A DNA stretch of 64,000 nt from Streptomyces aquilus (GCF_003955715.1 NZ_CP034463.1:7006001-7070000), one strand, 5' to 3'. Counted from the stretch's first letter, positions 33,258-42,292 are shown. The notes: a model not told the origin generated them from the letters alone. Translations and numbers: made by a program.

Positions 33258-33788
33258 TCATTCGGCCAGCTCCTCCAGCAGCCGTGCCGTGGGCAGTCCG
33301 GCCCGTAGATAGTCGACGAACAGGTCGTTGTGCAGCGCCCAGGGGGAGCGACGGTCCCGGATCGTGCGGATCGCCTCCTCGGCGGAGTGCCCGGCACGGA
33401 TCAGGGCGTGCGCCACGACCAGCCCCGAGCGGTTGTAGCCGTGATAACAGCGGACGAGGACCTTGCGGCCCTCGTCGATCGCCTCGCTCGCGGCCTGTGC
33501 CAGCCGGATCACGCCCGCGAGCTGGGTCCCGTCCAGAGGCCCGTCGGGTATCGGCCACACATGGTGCTCCACGCCGGGGTCGGGCCCGTGCCCCGGCAGT
33601 CTCAACAGGGTCTGGACGAGGTCGAACTCGTCCCGTACGACGGCGAACTCGCGCTGCCCCGAGGGCCCCCTGAACTCGTGCCCGCCCATCCACAGTCCGG
33701 GCACGATCTCGTTCCAGGGGTGGTCCGGGGCCGGTACGTCGGGCTGCTTCCTGCGGGTACGCAACAACGCCTCCCCAAGTCCCCACAC
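33258..33788 (-). CDS. dual-specificity/tyrosine-phosphatase-like protein
   Basis: A 176-residue protein of the cysteine-dependent phosphatase superfamily. The P-loop reads RCYHGYNRSG, giving Cys-x5-Arg-Ser, and a general-acid candidate Asp lies in IPDGPL upstream of it. WNEIVPGLWMGGHEF resembles the N-terminal 'recognition' segment of dual-specificity phosphatases. Helices HALIRAGHSAEEAIRTIRDRRSPWALHNDLFVDYL complete the fold. Substrate is unknown; phospho-tyrosine, phospho-serine or phosphoinositide-like molecules are possible. The start is a GTG; it is divergent from the NERD gene with 89 bp between. Confidence 0.85.
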   Translation of the reverse strand: MWGLGEALLRTRRKQPDVPAPDHPWNEIVPGLWMGGHEFRGPSGQREFAVVRDEFDLVQTLLRLPGHGPDPGVEHHVWPIPDGPLDGTQLAGVIRLAQAASEAIDEGRKVLVRCYHGYNRSGLVVAHALIRAGHSAEEAIRTIRDRRSPWALHNDLFVDYLRAGLPTARLLEELAE

Positions 33789-33877
33789 CCCACCACCGTG
33801 CCGACCTTCCTCAAAGGTAACCGCCTTCTTGCCCCTGGAGCACCCCGCCTGTTCCCATGGTCAGGGGGTGATGGTGC

Positions 33878-34681
33878 ATGAGCGGACTGCGCGTCATACC
33901 GACCTGGCAGCACGGCCAGGAGCGGCTCTACGTGTGCCTGACGGACGGGCGGAACGTCGCCTGGTACGACAGGGAGGCGGCCCGGGTGAACCTGCTCAGC
34001 GAGGCGAGCAGGGAGGACGTCCTGGAGGTGCTCGGCCCGTTCCTGACGGGCCCGGTCGCGGTGGGGCCACCCCCCGTCCCGACCCCCGCGGAACTGGCCC
34101 GGCTCACCCTCCACCCGGACGACGACCTGGCGCCCAACCGCCCCGGCGAGGCCCTCCAGATCGCCCTCGACCGCGACCCCGGCCCGCCGCACCGGCTCCG
34201 CCCCGACCCGCGCCGCAGGGCGCTGCTGGCCGAGCAGGCCGTGGGCGAGGCCCTCGACCGGCTCGACGGCGCCGGCTGGCACGCCCTGCACTCGGTCCCG
34301 CTCCCGGGCGGCGACCGCGTCCACCACCTGGCGATCGGCCCGGGGGGCCTCTTCGCGATCCACACCCTGTACGCCCGCAAACAGCGGGTGACGGTCGCCG
34401 ACCCCATGGTCGCCCTGGGCCGCCACGACCCCCGCCCGCTGCTGCGCCGCGTCCGCGCCGACGCCGACCGCGCCTCCTACGCGCTGACCGCCGAGGTCCA
34501 TCCGGTCCTCGCCGTCGTCGGCCCGTCGGACGTACGGATCACCGCCCCGCTGCGCGAGGTCCGCGTCATCGCGGACACGGAGGCGGAGAGCCTGGCCCGG
34601 CTCGGCGGGGTGCTGAAACCGGCGGACGTGGAGGCCCTGCACGCGATGGCACGGGACCGGAACACCTGGACGCGGGTGTAG
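33878..34681 (+). CDS. NERD (nuclease-related) domain protein
   Basis: A 267-residue protein. The first 110 residues are a Pro-rich, charged region with a small β-domain (GLRVIPTWQHGQERLYVCLTDGRNVAWYD). A NERD-like nuclease-related fold follows (about 112-215): LLAEQAVGEALDRLDGAGWHALHSVPLPGGDRVHHLAIGPGGLFAIHT, which holds a Glu, an Asp-like position and the GPGGLFAI strand. A Lys usual in the active site is replaced or shifted (YARKQRV), so catalytic activity is uncertain. The stop lies within two bases of the palindromic element. Confidence 0.75.
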   Translation: MSGLRVIPTWQHGQERLYVCLTDGRNVAWYDREAARVNLLSEASREDVLEVLGPFLTGPVAVGPPPVPTPAELARLTLHPDDDLAPNRPGEALQIALDRDPGPPHRLRPDPRRRALLAEQAVGEALDRLDGAGWHALHSVPLPGGDRVHHLAIGPGGLFAIHTLYARKQRVTVADPMVALGRHDPRPLLRRVRADADRASYALTAEVHPVLAVVGPSDVRITAPLREVRVIADTEAESLARLGGVLKPADVEALHAMARDRNTWTRV

Positions 34682-34809
34682 GGCCTGTCCGGCGGATCAG
34701 GTCGCAGGAGAGCTACGGCGCCTCATCGACGCTGGTGAGCGGGGTCTGGCACGCCGCAGATCGGCGTGCCAGACCCCGCGTCTGCGGCATGAACCGCCGG
34801 ACAGGCCCT
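34680..34809. mobile_element. MITE-like palindromic element, 130 bp
   Basis: Perfect 16-bp terminal inverted repeats, AGGGCCTGTCCGGCGG (34680-34695) and its complement (34794-34809), enclose a second perfect inverted repeat with 18-bp arms GCGGGGTCTGGCACGCCG (34739-34756) and 34762-34779. There is no open reading frame. The nested symmetry, short length and position against the NERD stop codon fit a non-autonomous transposon or palindromic intergenic repeat. It can also act as a bidirectional terminator between the NERD and haloperoxidase genes. Confidence 0.75.
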
Positions 34810-34811
34810 GG

Positions 34812-36119
34812 CTACCGCAGCGGCCGGAAGTAGTGGTCCATCGCCCAGTCGCCGATGTCCCTGCCGATCCGGGTGCCGACCTCGTCGGCGGTGCGGAAGT
34901 GGATGCCGCTCCAGATCCGGGCGTTGATCGTGTCCCGGTGGAAGTCGGCCGACTTCTTGTACGTCCGCGTCGTCCCGGTCGGCGTCGACGACAGCCGCAG
35001 GTCGATGTCCCCACCGGTCAGCCGGTCGAGTACGGCCATGACGGCGCCGTCGTTGGCGCAGTGCCCGCCGATGTACTCCGGGTACGGGGGAGTGTCCAGC
35101 AGCGGCGTCCAGTCCGGGTCGGGCCGGGTGGCCGGGTTGCCGTCGGTGCCGGCGAGCCGGATCGCGTGGATCGGGCGCCAGAGGGCGTACGTGAACTTGG
35201 CGTTCCAGGTGGTGATCGTCGCGTCGGCGGCGGCGGTGTTGGCCGCGGCGAACAGCCGGGCGGCGTCGACGATGTCGAGCCGGTGCCGGGTGACGTGGTC
35301 GCGGTACCCGGCCTGGAGCTGCTGGGGCAGCGGGTGCGAGAAGAAGAGCGCGGTCTCGGTCTGCCGCGCGCTCCGCTTGCTGCCGCTCCTCCCGCCCATG
35401 GCCTTCGTCTCGGCGAGATCGCGGGCGTACCGCCGCGAGGTCAGCGCGGGCGGCGGCCCCGGCATGAACTGCTCCGGGTCGTCGGACAGCATCGGCCGCA
35501 CCTTGCCCAGCCAGGCGTTCACGGCGGGGCTGTACGTGGGCGGGGCGGGCCGCCAGACACCCGGGGCGGGCTCCGGGGCGAAGGTCACCCTCTCGCCGCG
35601 CCCGTCCTCCTCGCGCAGCTCGATGAGCCGCTCGGCGGCCAGCTCCCCGAACCGTTCGCCCTGCTTCCGGGCCGTGCCGTCCGGGATCTTGGCGAGGGAC
35701 GCGGTGTACGCCTTCTCGATGCGTTCCCTGGAGGCCGGGAAGTAGGTGAGCAGCACCCGCCGCGCGGCCGTGGCGGCGGCCGCCTCGGAGGAGGCGAAGC
35801 GGGGGCCTCGTACGTCCCACTTGTACTCGGCGTAGCGGCCCTCGATGCCGACGACCGCGTTGTAGACGGCGGCATGGACGAAGCCGTACCAGAGGAACGG
35901 TTCGGCGGTCGGCCGCCTGGCGTCGTCGGCGATCACGGCGACGGCGGTGCGGTTCCAGTCGGTGACGACATCGGCGCCGGGGCGCTTGGCGGGCGCTGGG
36001 GCCGAGGGCTGGGCCTGGGCGACGGTGGTGGAGACGGAGAGCGCGGTGAGACCGACGAGCAGGGCTCGGCGGAGGGTGCGGATGCGGGTGCGGGTGCGGG
36101 AGGGCGGTCGTGCGCGCAT
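34812..36119 (-). CDS. secreted vanadium-dependent haloperoxidase/PAP2-like protein
   Basis: A 435-residue exported protein. The signal peptide (1-38) has a basic start with RTLRRALLVG and ends TTVAQAQPS. The PAP2/haloperoxidase vanadate-binding motifs can be traced: KFTYALWRPIHAIRL (Lys and Arg), PYPEYIGGHCANDGAVM (a GGH variant of the usual SGH) and SGIHFRTADEVG (His and Arg). Vanadate enzymes oxidise halides with hydrogen peroxide, whereas PAP2 relatives are phosphatases. The ATG at 36119 was chosen for the preceding GGAG. The stop lies 3 bases from the MITE-like element. Confidence 0.85.
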   Translation of the reverse strand: MRARPPSRTRTRIRTLRRALLVGLTALSVSTTVAQAQPSAPAPAKRPGADVVTDWNRTAVAVIADDARRPTAEPFLWYGFVHAAVYNAVVGIEGRYAEYKWDVRGPRFASSEAAAATAARRVLLTYFPASRERIEKAYTASLAKIPDGTARKQGERFGELAAERLIELREEDGRGERVTFAPEPAPGVWRPAPPTYSPAVNAWLGKVRPMLSDDPEQFMPGPPPALTSRRYARDLAETKAMGGRSGSKRSARQTETALFFSHPLPQQLQAGYRDHVTRHRLDIVDAARLFAAANTAAADATITTWNAKFTYALWRPIHAIRLAGTDGNPATRPDPDWTPLLDTPPYPEYIGGHCANDGAVMAVLDRLTGGDIDLRLSSTPTGTTRTYKKSADFHRDTINARIWSGIHFRTADEVGTRIGRDIGDWAMDHYFRPLR

Positions 36120-36221
36120 GCCGGTGGCTGCTCCTTCGGTTCCTTCGGTGATGCGATGAGAGATGTCCCCATTGGTCAGCATCTGTGCCCGTCGGTGCCG
36201 GGCGCGAAGCCAGGACGGGCC

Positions 36222-37103
36222 CTAGGGCAGCCGTCCGGCGGACCGGGCGTCGAAGAGCGGCGCGAGCAGATCACCGTAGTCCTGGACGCGTGGCCCGATG
36301 TCCGTTGCGAGGAAGGCGAGTTGTGACGCCGACCGGCACTCCTCGACCTCCGTCCAGGTGACCGGCGCGGAGACGGTCGGCTCGGGGCGGGCGCGCAGGG
36401 TGTAGGGGGCCGCGGTGGTCTTCCGGGCCGCGTTCTGGCTCCAGTCGACGAACACCTTCCCGGGGCGCAGACTCCGTGTCATCCGGTGCACGACGAGCTT
36501 CGGCATCGCCCGTTCGGCGGCGACGGCGAGCCCCTTGGCGTACTCCGTCACCCGTTCGGACGGCGTCGGCCGCACCGCCGCCAGCAGATGCAGCCCCTTC
36601 GACCCGGAGGTCTTGGCGTACGCCGCGATCCCGTCCGCCGCGAGCCGCTCCCGCAGCCACAACGCGACCTCACAGCACTCGACGACGGAGGCGGGCGGCC
36701 CGGGATCGAGATCGAACACGATCCGATCGGCTTCGGCCGGCTCACCGACCACCCACTGGGGCGTGTGGAACTCGGTGACGAGATTCGCCGCCCACATCAA
36801 CGACGCCAGATCCTGTACGACGACCATCCGCGCCGGCCCCTCCGACCGCGGCACCTCGGCGGTGGTGACCCAGTCGGGCGTACCCGGCGGCACGTTCTTG
36901 GCGAAGAACACCTGCCCGTCGGGCCCGTCCGGGTAGCGCAGGAAGGACAACGGCCGGTCCCGCAGGTGGGGGAGGAGGACGTCGGCGGTGGTGGCGTAGT
37001 AGTGCAGCACCTCGCCCTTGGTGAACCCGGTCGCGGGATACAGCACCTTCTCCAGGTTGCTGAGCGCGAGCCGGCGCCCCGCCACCTCCGTGATAGGCGT
37101 CAT
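36222..37103 (-). CDS. LigD-type polymerase/primase domain protein (NHEJ)
   Basis: A 293-residue stand-alone LigD polymerase domain of the archaeo-eukaryotic primase superfamily. It has LEKVLYPATGFTKGEVLHYY, LSFLRYPDGPDGQVFFAKN, the catalytic FDLDPG with Asp131 and Asp133, the KTSGSKGLHL motif and DWSQNAARKTT. It adds ribonucleotides or dNTPs at broken ends in non-homologous end joining. No ligase or phosphoesterase domain is attached, so ligation must come from another protein. It is divergent from ku across a 64-bp promoter region, so the two are probably coregulated. Confidence 0.95.
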   Translation of the reverse strand: MTPITEVAGRRLALSNLEKVLYPATGFTKGEVLHYYATTADVLLPHLRDRPLSFLRYPDGPDGQVFFAKNVPPGTPDWVTTAEVPRSEGPARMVVVQDLASLMWAANLVTEFHTPQWVVGEPAEADRIVFDLDPGPPASVVECCEVALWLRERLAADGIAAYAKTSGSKGLHLLAAVRPTPSERVTEYAKGLAVAAERAMPKLVVHRMTRSLRPGKVFVDWSQNAARKTTAAPYTLRARPEPTVSAPVTWTEVEECRSASQLAFLATDIGPRVQDYGDLLAPLFDARSAGRLP

Positions 37104-37167
37104 ACGATGAGAATCTCACGCATATCGTCCGATACCGCCCGTGACAGTCGCGGAAAGGATGCCGCCC

Positions 37168-38274
37168 GTGCGATCCATATGGAACGGCGCGATCTCGTTC
37201 GGCCTGGTCAGCATCCCGATCAAGCTGGTCAACGCCACCGAGAGCCACTCGATCTCCTTCCGCCAGATCCATCTGGAGGACGGCGGCCGCATCCGCTACC
37301 GCAAGGTGTGCGAGCTGGAGGAGAAGGAGGTCAGCGGGGCGGAGATCGGCAAGGGCTACGAGGACGCGGACGGCACGATCATCCCGATCACGGACGAGGA
37401 CCTGTCCCACCTCCCGCTCCCGACGGCGAAGACGATCGAGATCGTGGCCTTCGTGCCGGCCGACCGGATCGACCCGCTCCAGATGGATGCCGCGTACTAC
37501 CTGGCGGCGGGCGGCGCCCCGGCGGCCAAGCCGTACACCCTCCTGAGGGAGGCGCTGAAGCGCAGCAACAAGGTGGCGATCGCCAAGTTCGCGCTGCGGG
37601 GGAGGGAGCGGCTGGGGATGCTGCGGGTGGTGGAGGACGCGATCGCGATGCACGGGCTGCTGTGGCCGGACGAGGTGCGGGCCCCGCAGGGGGTGGCGCC
37701 GGACACCAAGGTCACGGTCAACGACAAGGAACTCGACCTCGCCGACGCCCTCATGGACACCCTGGGCGAGATCGACCTGGAGGACCTCCACGACGAGTAC
37801 CGCGAGGCGCTGGAGGAGGTCGTCGCCGCGAAGGCCGCCGGCGAGACCCCACCGGAGGCGCCGGAACCGGCGAAGGGCGGCAAGGTCCTCGACCTCATGG
37901 CGGCGCTGGAGAAGAGCGTGCGCGAGGCGAAGGAGTCCCGCGGCGAGGAACCGGCGGAGGTCAGACACCTCCCGCAGCGCAAGACGTCGTCGCGGACGAC
38001 GCCGAAGCCCGCGCAGGGGAGAAAGTCGACGGCGAAGACGGCGACGGCGAAGAAGACGGCCTCGACGTCGGCCTCGGCCTCGGCGAAGAAGTCGACGGCG
38101 ACGAAGAAGACACCGGCGAAGAAGACGGCCTCGGCTTCGGCGAAGAGGACGACCTCGACCTCGACCTCGGCCTCCGCTTCGGCTTCGGCTTCGGCGAAGA
38201 AGTCGACGGCGACGAAGACGACGGCGAAGAAGACGACGGCAAAGAAGGCAACGCCCCGCAAGCGCTCGGCCTGA
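37168..38274 (+). CDS. ku: DNA end-binding protein Ku with long basic tail
   Basis: A 368-residue Ku homodimer subunit. The conserved core (1-260) starts RSIWNGAISFGLVSIPIKLV and includes the YEDADG segment, YYLAAGGAPAAKPYTLLREAL and MHGLLWPDEVR. It encircles DNA ends and recruits LigD. Residues about 275-368 form an unusually long Lys/Ala/Thr/Ser tail with AKKTA and AKKST repeats that resembles histone H1 tails and probably binds DNA. The GTG at 37168 has GGAAAGGA at good spacing; a nearby ATG at 37159 lies too near it. It is divergent from the LigD-polymerase gene. Confidence 0.95.
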   Translation: MRSIWNGAISFGLVSIPIKLVNATESHSISFRQIHLEDGGRIRYRKVCELEEKEVSGAEIGKGYEDADGTIIPITDEDLSHLPLPTAKTIEIVAFVPADRIDPLQMDAAYYLAAGGAPAAKPYTLLREALKRSNKVAIAKFALRGRERLGMLRVVEDAIAMHGLLWPDEVRAPQGVAPDTKVTVNDKELDLADALMDTLGEIDLEDLHDEYREALEEVVAAKAAGETPPEAPEPAKGGKVLDLMAALEKSVREAKESRGEEPAEVRHLPQRKTSSRTTPKPAQGRKSTAKTATAKKTASTSASASAKKSTATKKTPAKKTASASAKRTTSTSTSASASASASAKKSTATKTTAKKTTAKKATPRKRSA

Positions 38275-38369
38275 CCCCTACCAACGGGCCCGTCCCCTTC
38301 TCTCACCGCATCGCCCACCGCATCGCCCACCGCAACGGTGCTCAGCAGCCACGACGTTGCCGCAGCCGC

Positions 38370-40151
38370 TCAACCGATGCGCCGCAACGCCAGCACCGCG
38401 TTGTGCCCTCCGAACCCGAACGAGTTGCTGAGCGCCAGATCCCCGTCGGCCGGCAGCTCCCGAGGAGCGTCCGTCACCACGTCCAGCTCCACCTCGTCGT
38501 CCACCTCCGCACACCCCACGGTCGGCGGCACCACCCCGTGATGCAGCGTCAGTACGGTGGCCACGGCCTCCACCCCGCCCGCGGCCCCCTGAAGATGCCC
38601 GAGGTGCCCCTTGAGCGCGGTCACCGGCACGGACAGGTTCCGGTTCCCGAGGACGGCCCGCAGCGCACCCGCCTCGGCGAGATCGCCCTCCACGGTCGCC
38701 GTGGCATGCGCGTTGACATGGACGACGTCCACCACATGCCCCCCGGCGTCCCGCACCGCCCGCCGCAGCGCGAGCGCCACCCCGCTCCCCGAGGGATCGG
38801 GCGCGGCCATGTGATGCGCGTCGGCCGACAGCCCCCACCCCGCGGCCTCGCAGTAGATCCGCGCGCCCCGGGCGAGGGCGTGCTCCTCGGCCTCCAGTAC
38901 GAGGATCCCCGCGCCCTCCCCGTTCACGAACCCGCCCCGGTCCTTGGCGAAGGGCCGTGAAGGCGAACGCCCGTCCTCCAGCCCGGCCTGGGACAACGCC
39001 CGCATCGAGGCGAACGACGCCATGATCGCCGGCGTCACGACGGCTTCCGCACCGCCCGCGAGGGCGACGTCGACACGGCCGTACCGTATGCGGTCGATCG
39101 CCTGCCCGATGGCCTCGGTGCCGGAGGCGCACGCGCTGGTCACGGTCCGGGCCTCCCCGGTGATGTGCAGGTCGAGGGAGACCTGCGAGGCGGCCTGCGA
39201 GGGCACGGTCATCGGAGTGGTGAGCGGCGAGACGCCCCGCGGCCCCTTCTCCCGCAGCTTCCGATCCCCACCCACCAGGACCGACGCGTCCCCGAGGATC
39301 GCCCCGAGACTGACCCCGACCCGCTCGGGATCGAGCCCGCTCGGCCGGGTGCCCCCCTCCACGAACCCGGCATCGGCCCAGGCCTCCCGCGAGGCGAGCA
39401 CCGCGAACTGAGCGGCCCGGTTCATCCGCCGAGCGGCAGCCCGCGGCAGCAACTCGGCGGGATCGACCGGCACAGTCCCGGCGATCCGCACAGGCAGCTC
39501 GCCGAACTCCTCCCCGCCCAACTCCCGTATCCCGTGCCGCCCGTCGAGCAGCCCCCGCCACAACGCGTCCACCCCGACCCCGAGCGGAGTCAGGGCCCCG
39601 AGCCCGGTGACGACGACCCGCCGCGGCCCACCGGCAGCGGCTTCCCGCGCGGGCCGAGGGTGATGCCGTACGACATACCCCTCCCGGTCGGCGTCACGAG
39701 CCCACCGCCGCACCTCCCCGTCCGCGACCGGCTCCTCCGCACACACATCGAGATCCCGGTGCCAGGCACCCCAACGCCGTACGTACGTCACCTCGGCGGC
39801 CCGCGGATCGACGGCCCGCACCGAGCCCACCCGGTCGCCGTCCCGGAACTCCACGTCGTCGAGCGGCGGTGACGACAGCCGGGGCACGGCCGCCACGTCC
39901 AGCCGATGGCAGGCGACGGTGACCGCCCGCTCCCGCCCCAGCACCTCATCGCGATCCACCCCACCGAGCGGCGGCCGCAGCGACATCCGGATCGTCTCCG
40001 GCGACTCGGGCAACGTGTGCATGACGACGTACCAGCGCTGCCGCTCCACGTCCTCGGGCGACAGGGCGACCAGGTCACCCGGGATCACCTCGGCGACGCT
40101 GACTGTATGCGGATTTATAGGGACTTCGAACTTTCCAGGCGAATTGGACAT
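38370..40151 (-). CDS. β-ketoacyl-ACP synthase II-like enzyme with N-terminal extension
   Basis: A 593-residue protein. Residues 1-175 form an N-terminal module I cannot place (VIPGDLVALSPEDVERQRWYVVMHTLPESPETIRM...). Residues 178-593 are a KAS II-type synthase: VVVTGLGALTPLGVGVDALW, the nucleophile Cys341 in TVTSACASGTEAI, His482 in HVNAHATAT and His516/519 in KGHLGHLQGAAG, and SFGFGGHNA at the end. It condenses acyl-ACP with malonyl-ACP. No acyl carrier protein or chain-length factor is adjacent, so it is a stand-alone synthase. The ATG at 40151 starts just after an AT-richer upstream region. Confidence 0.88.
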   Translation of the reverse strand: MSNSPGKFEVPINPHTVSVAEVIPGDLVALSPEDVERQRWYVVMHTLPESPETIRMSLRPPLGGVDRDEVLGRERAVTVACHRLDVAAVPRLSSPPLDDVEFRDGDRVGSVRAVDPRAAEVTYVRRWGAWHRDLDVCAEEPVADGEVRRWARDADREGYVVRHHPRPAREAAAGGPRRVVVTGLGALTPLGVGVDALWRGLLDGRHGIRELGGEEFGELPVRIAGTVPVDPAELLPRAAARRMNRAAQFAVLASREAWADAGFVEGGTRPSGLDPERVGVSLGAILGDASVLVGGDRKLREKGPRGVSPLTTPMTVPSQAASQVSLDLHITGEARTVTSACASGTEAIGQAIDRIRYGRVDVALAGGAEAVVTPAIMASFASMRALSQAGLEDGRSPSRPFAKDRGGFVNGEGAGILVLEAEEHALARGARIYCEAAGWGLSADAHHMAAPDPSGSGVALALRRAVRDAGGHVVDVVHVNAHATATVEGDLAEAGALRAVLGNRNLSVPVTALKGHLGHLQGAAGGVEAVATVLTLHHGVVPPTVGCAEVDDEVELDVVTDAPRELPADGDLALSNSFGFGGHNAVLALRRIG

Positions 40152-40394
40152 ATCCGCACACGCTTCCCATTTACCGAACTGCCTTGCGGGGGACGGTCCC
40201 GAGTGAACGGGACGAAAGCCGGAAAGGCCATTGTTGAAACAAAAACGTCCCTGGATCCTTACACTCCGCAAACGATGACGGAATCCAACGCCCCGTCAAC
40301 CCCCCGACGTACAGGGCGAGTTGCGTTTACAACTACGAATGATCTGTGTGCAAGCTCACGGCCGCACACGCATGACCACCGACAGCTTCTGGAT

Positions 40395-41936
40395 CTACGG
40401 GCGGCAGCCGCGCCAGGGCCGATCGATGTCCCGTATGCGCAGCTTCGCCAACGGCACCTCGAGCGTCTCAGCCGCCCCCGGGGCCGGCGGGGTCCAGAGC
40501 ACGACCGTGCCGCCCGAGTCGCCCAGCATCAGGTAGGCGCGGGCGGGGGAGAAGGTGCCGCCCACCACGGGTATGCCCGAGGGATCGACATTCGCCAGGG
40601 GTGTGGCGCACACCCACCTCGGCTCGACGCCGTGGAACTCGGGCGGCGTACGCCACCTCGCCGCGGCCTCCATGGCCTGGACGCCCGCTTGGCGGGCAGG
40701 GGCCAGCAGGTAGTTGTCGAAGCCGACGGATCCCAGGATGACCGCGACGACGCCCGCGAACACCATCACCCCGCGGTTGCGGATGGGAAAGTGCCAGATC
40801 CGGAGGTAGCCCAGGAGAGCCGGCACGGAGAGCGCGAGCAGGATGACCGGCAGCCAGGAGGAGGCGGCGCCGAACTGCCGGTACAGGGACACACCCACGT
40901 CGGCGGGTTCTGTGTCGAAGGCGTCGAGGTACTGGCGGATCAACAGCCCGCCCGCACCCGGAAGCAAGCCGATGAAGAGCGGGATGACGAGCGGAAGGAG
41001 CCAGGGTGCCACGGACCGCCAGCCCGACGAGTGGAAGAGGAAATACAACCCGAGCGGCACGGGCGCCGACAGAGCCAGAAGGCCCAAAAGGCGAACCAGC
41101 TCAAGAAGCCCTCCGACCCCTCCGTCGGCCTCCGCGCCACTCAGGCCGAGAGCACCCGCGAAGAGGCAGAGGACGGCCGTATCGCCGACGCCGTTCAGTG
41201 AAACCTGCGTGCCGGTGACCTTCCACACCCGCTGCAGCAGCCGATGAGCGCCCCAACCAGACACAAAGGCCACGACCGAGCCGCCCGCCATGGCGAGCCA
41301 CTCCCCGCCGGCGCGGCCGGACCACACCGCGTCGACCCCGAAGGTGAAGGACCGCAGGGCCACCCAAGTCAGGATCAGCCACGGGGTGTTCCGCAGCAAC
41401 ACGACGAACGGACGGGAATCCGCCTGCACTTCACCCCGGACCCGTACCCCGGGCGGCGCGGTCGGAGTATCCGGCAATCGCCGCCGCGCCAGACGCAGCG
41501 CCGCTGTCTCGTCCGCCGCCCAGACCCTGCGCCCAGTAGGCCGCAACCGTCCGGCGGCCGACGTCGACGAGGTGCCGACCACCCGCCACATCGATTCCGG
41601 GCCGCCCTCGCCCACTCCACCCACACGTTCTGCTGCCAGCACACGCACGGCCAGATCGAGCCGCCGGGCCGCCGCCCTCAACTGCTCCTCGGCGCCCTGC
41701 GCCGCCCGCCAGTGAAGTCCGAACAGCGTCAACGTCATGACGTACCGGCCGTCAGTTCCGCTCCCCGCGGACTGCTCCAGCACAGCCCACCCCTGACGAC
41801 CGCACTCCTCCTCGAACCGCGCCCGCTCCGCGGCCCCGCCGATCACTGCCACAAGAGCGACTACACGTTGACTGAGCGCCGCCACCAGTCCCCCTGCGAT
41901 CGCCTCGACTGCCGTCGCAGAATGACACTGGCACAT
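40395..41936 (-). CDS. polytopic membrane protein of unknown function
   Basis: A 513-residue protein I do not recognise. Residues 1-175 are cytoplasmic and helical/mixed, with RFEEECGRQGWAVLEQ and a stretch like WRAAQGAEEQLRAAARRLDLAVRVL. Seven membrane helices follow (about 182-200, 212-232, 250-268, 275-300, 308-335, 360-380, 388-408). A C-terminal extracytoplasmic domain (about 415-513) has two Cys (443 and 511) and a β-rich look. The ATG at 41936 is used because longer in-frame starts would read back through the tRNA terminator. It is the last chromosomal gene before the AICE. The 243 bp upstream of the KAS gene, between the two, hold no other gene. Confidence 0.65.
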   Translation of the reverse strand: MCQCHSATAVEAIAGGLVAALSQRVVALVAVIGGAAERARFEEECGRQGWAVLEQSAGSGTDGRYVMTLTLFGLHWRAAQGAEEQLRAAARRLDLAVRVLAAERVGGVGEGGPESMWRVVGTSSTSAAGRLRPTGRRVWAADETAALRLARRRLPDTPTAPPGVRVRGEVQADSRPFVVLLRNTPWLILTWVALRSFTFGVDAVWSGRAGGEWLAMAGGSVVAFVSGWGAHRLLQRVWKVTGTQVSLNGVGDTAVLCLFAGALGLSGAEADGGVGGLLELVRLLGLLALSAPVPLGLYFLFHSSGWRSVAPWLLPLVIPLFIGLLPGAGGLLIRQYLDAFDTEPADVGVSLYRQFGAASSWLPVILLALSVPALLGYLRIWHFPIRNRGVMVFAGVVAVILGSVGFDNYLLAPARQAGVQAMEAAARWRTPPEFHGVEPRWVCATPLANVDPSGIPVVGGTFSPARAYLMLGDSGGTVVLWTPPAPGAAETLEVPLAKLRIRDIDRPWRGCRP

Positions 41937-41960
41937 GGCGGCCAAGAACCAACGACAAAG

Positions 41961-41989
41961 AGCGGGACCCAGTGAAACTGGGTCCCGCT
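41961..41989 (-). terminator. original tRNA-Arg terminator, left of the element
   Basis: Inverted repeat with 13-bp arms AGCGGGACCCAGT (41961-41973) and 41977-41989 around GAA. Read on the minus strand it follows the tRNA 3' end and is followed by a T-rich CTTTGTCGTT. It is the natural terminator of the tRNA-Arg gene before the element inserted. A near copy lies at the right end. Confidence 0.85.
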
Positions 41990-41994
41990 CTCGA

Positions 41995-42039
41995 AAGTGC
42001 CCACGGCAGGATTCGAACCTGCGCACACGGTTCCGGAGA
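41995..42039. other. attL: 45-bp att repeat, left end of AICE
   Basis: These 45 bases are identical to 60368-60412. They comprise the 3' half of the tRNA-Arg gene, from the anticodon loop to the discriminator base, plus three bases. Sequence diverges at once on both sides. On the element side the tRNA 5' half is missing, so this copy is not a functional tRNA. It marks the left junction of the integrated element. Confidence 0.95.
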
Positions 42040-42292
42040 GCGTGTCCATGATGGGCCCCATGGTGGCTTTGACCTGCCAGGAAGCCGCGAGGGCGTAATG
42101 ATTACCTCGAATCCACGCGCCACTCACGCATGGGCATACAAGCGAGGGGCACCGTCAGCCACGCATGGCCGTGGCGGTGGCCGCTGCTGAGCGAGGTTGC
42201 CTGTGCGGAGCTGTCCTCGCAGCAGAGGACCGAGGAGAGCCCGGAACCTGATGAATCTTGGAGTGTGTGTCAGTGGAGTCGGGTACGGTCTC

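Noticed and set aside
36486..38960. A 824-codon plus-strand frame spanning the LigD-polymerase, ku and KAS genes
   Set aside because: It crosses three genes of both strands and has no recognisable domain; the real ku frame differs.
41995..42066. A second tRNA-Arg gene at the left att site
   Set aside because: Only the 3' half up to the anticodon loop is present; the D arm and 5' acceptor strand are missing, so no cloverleaf can form.
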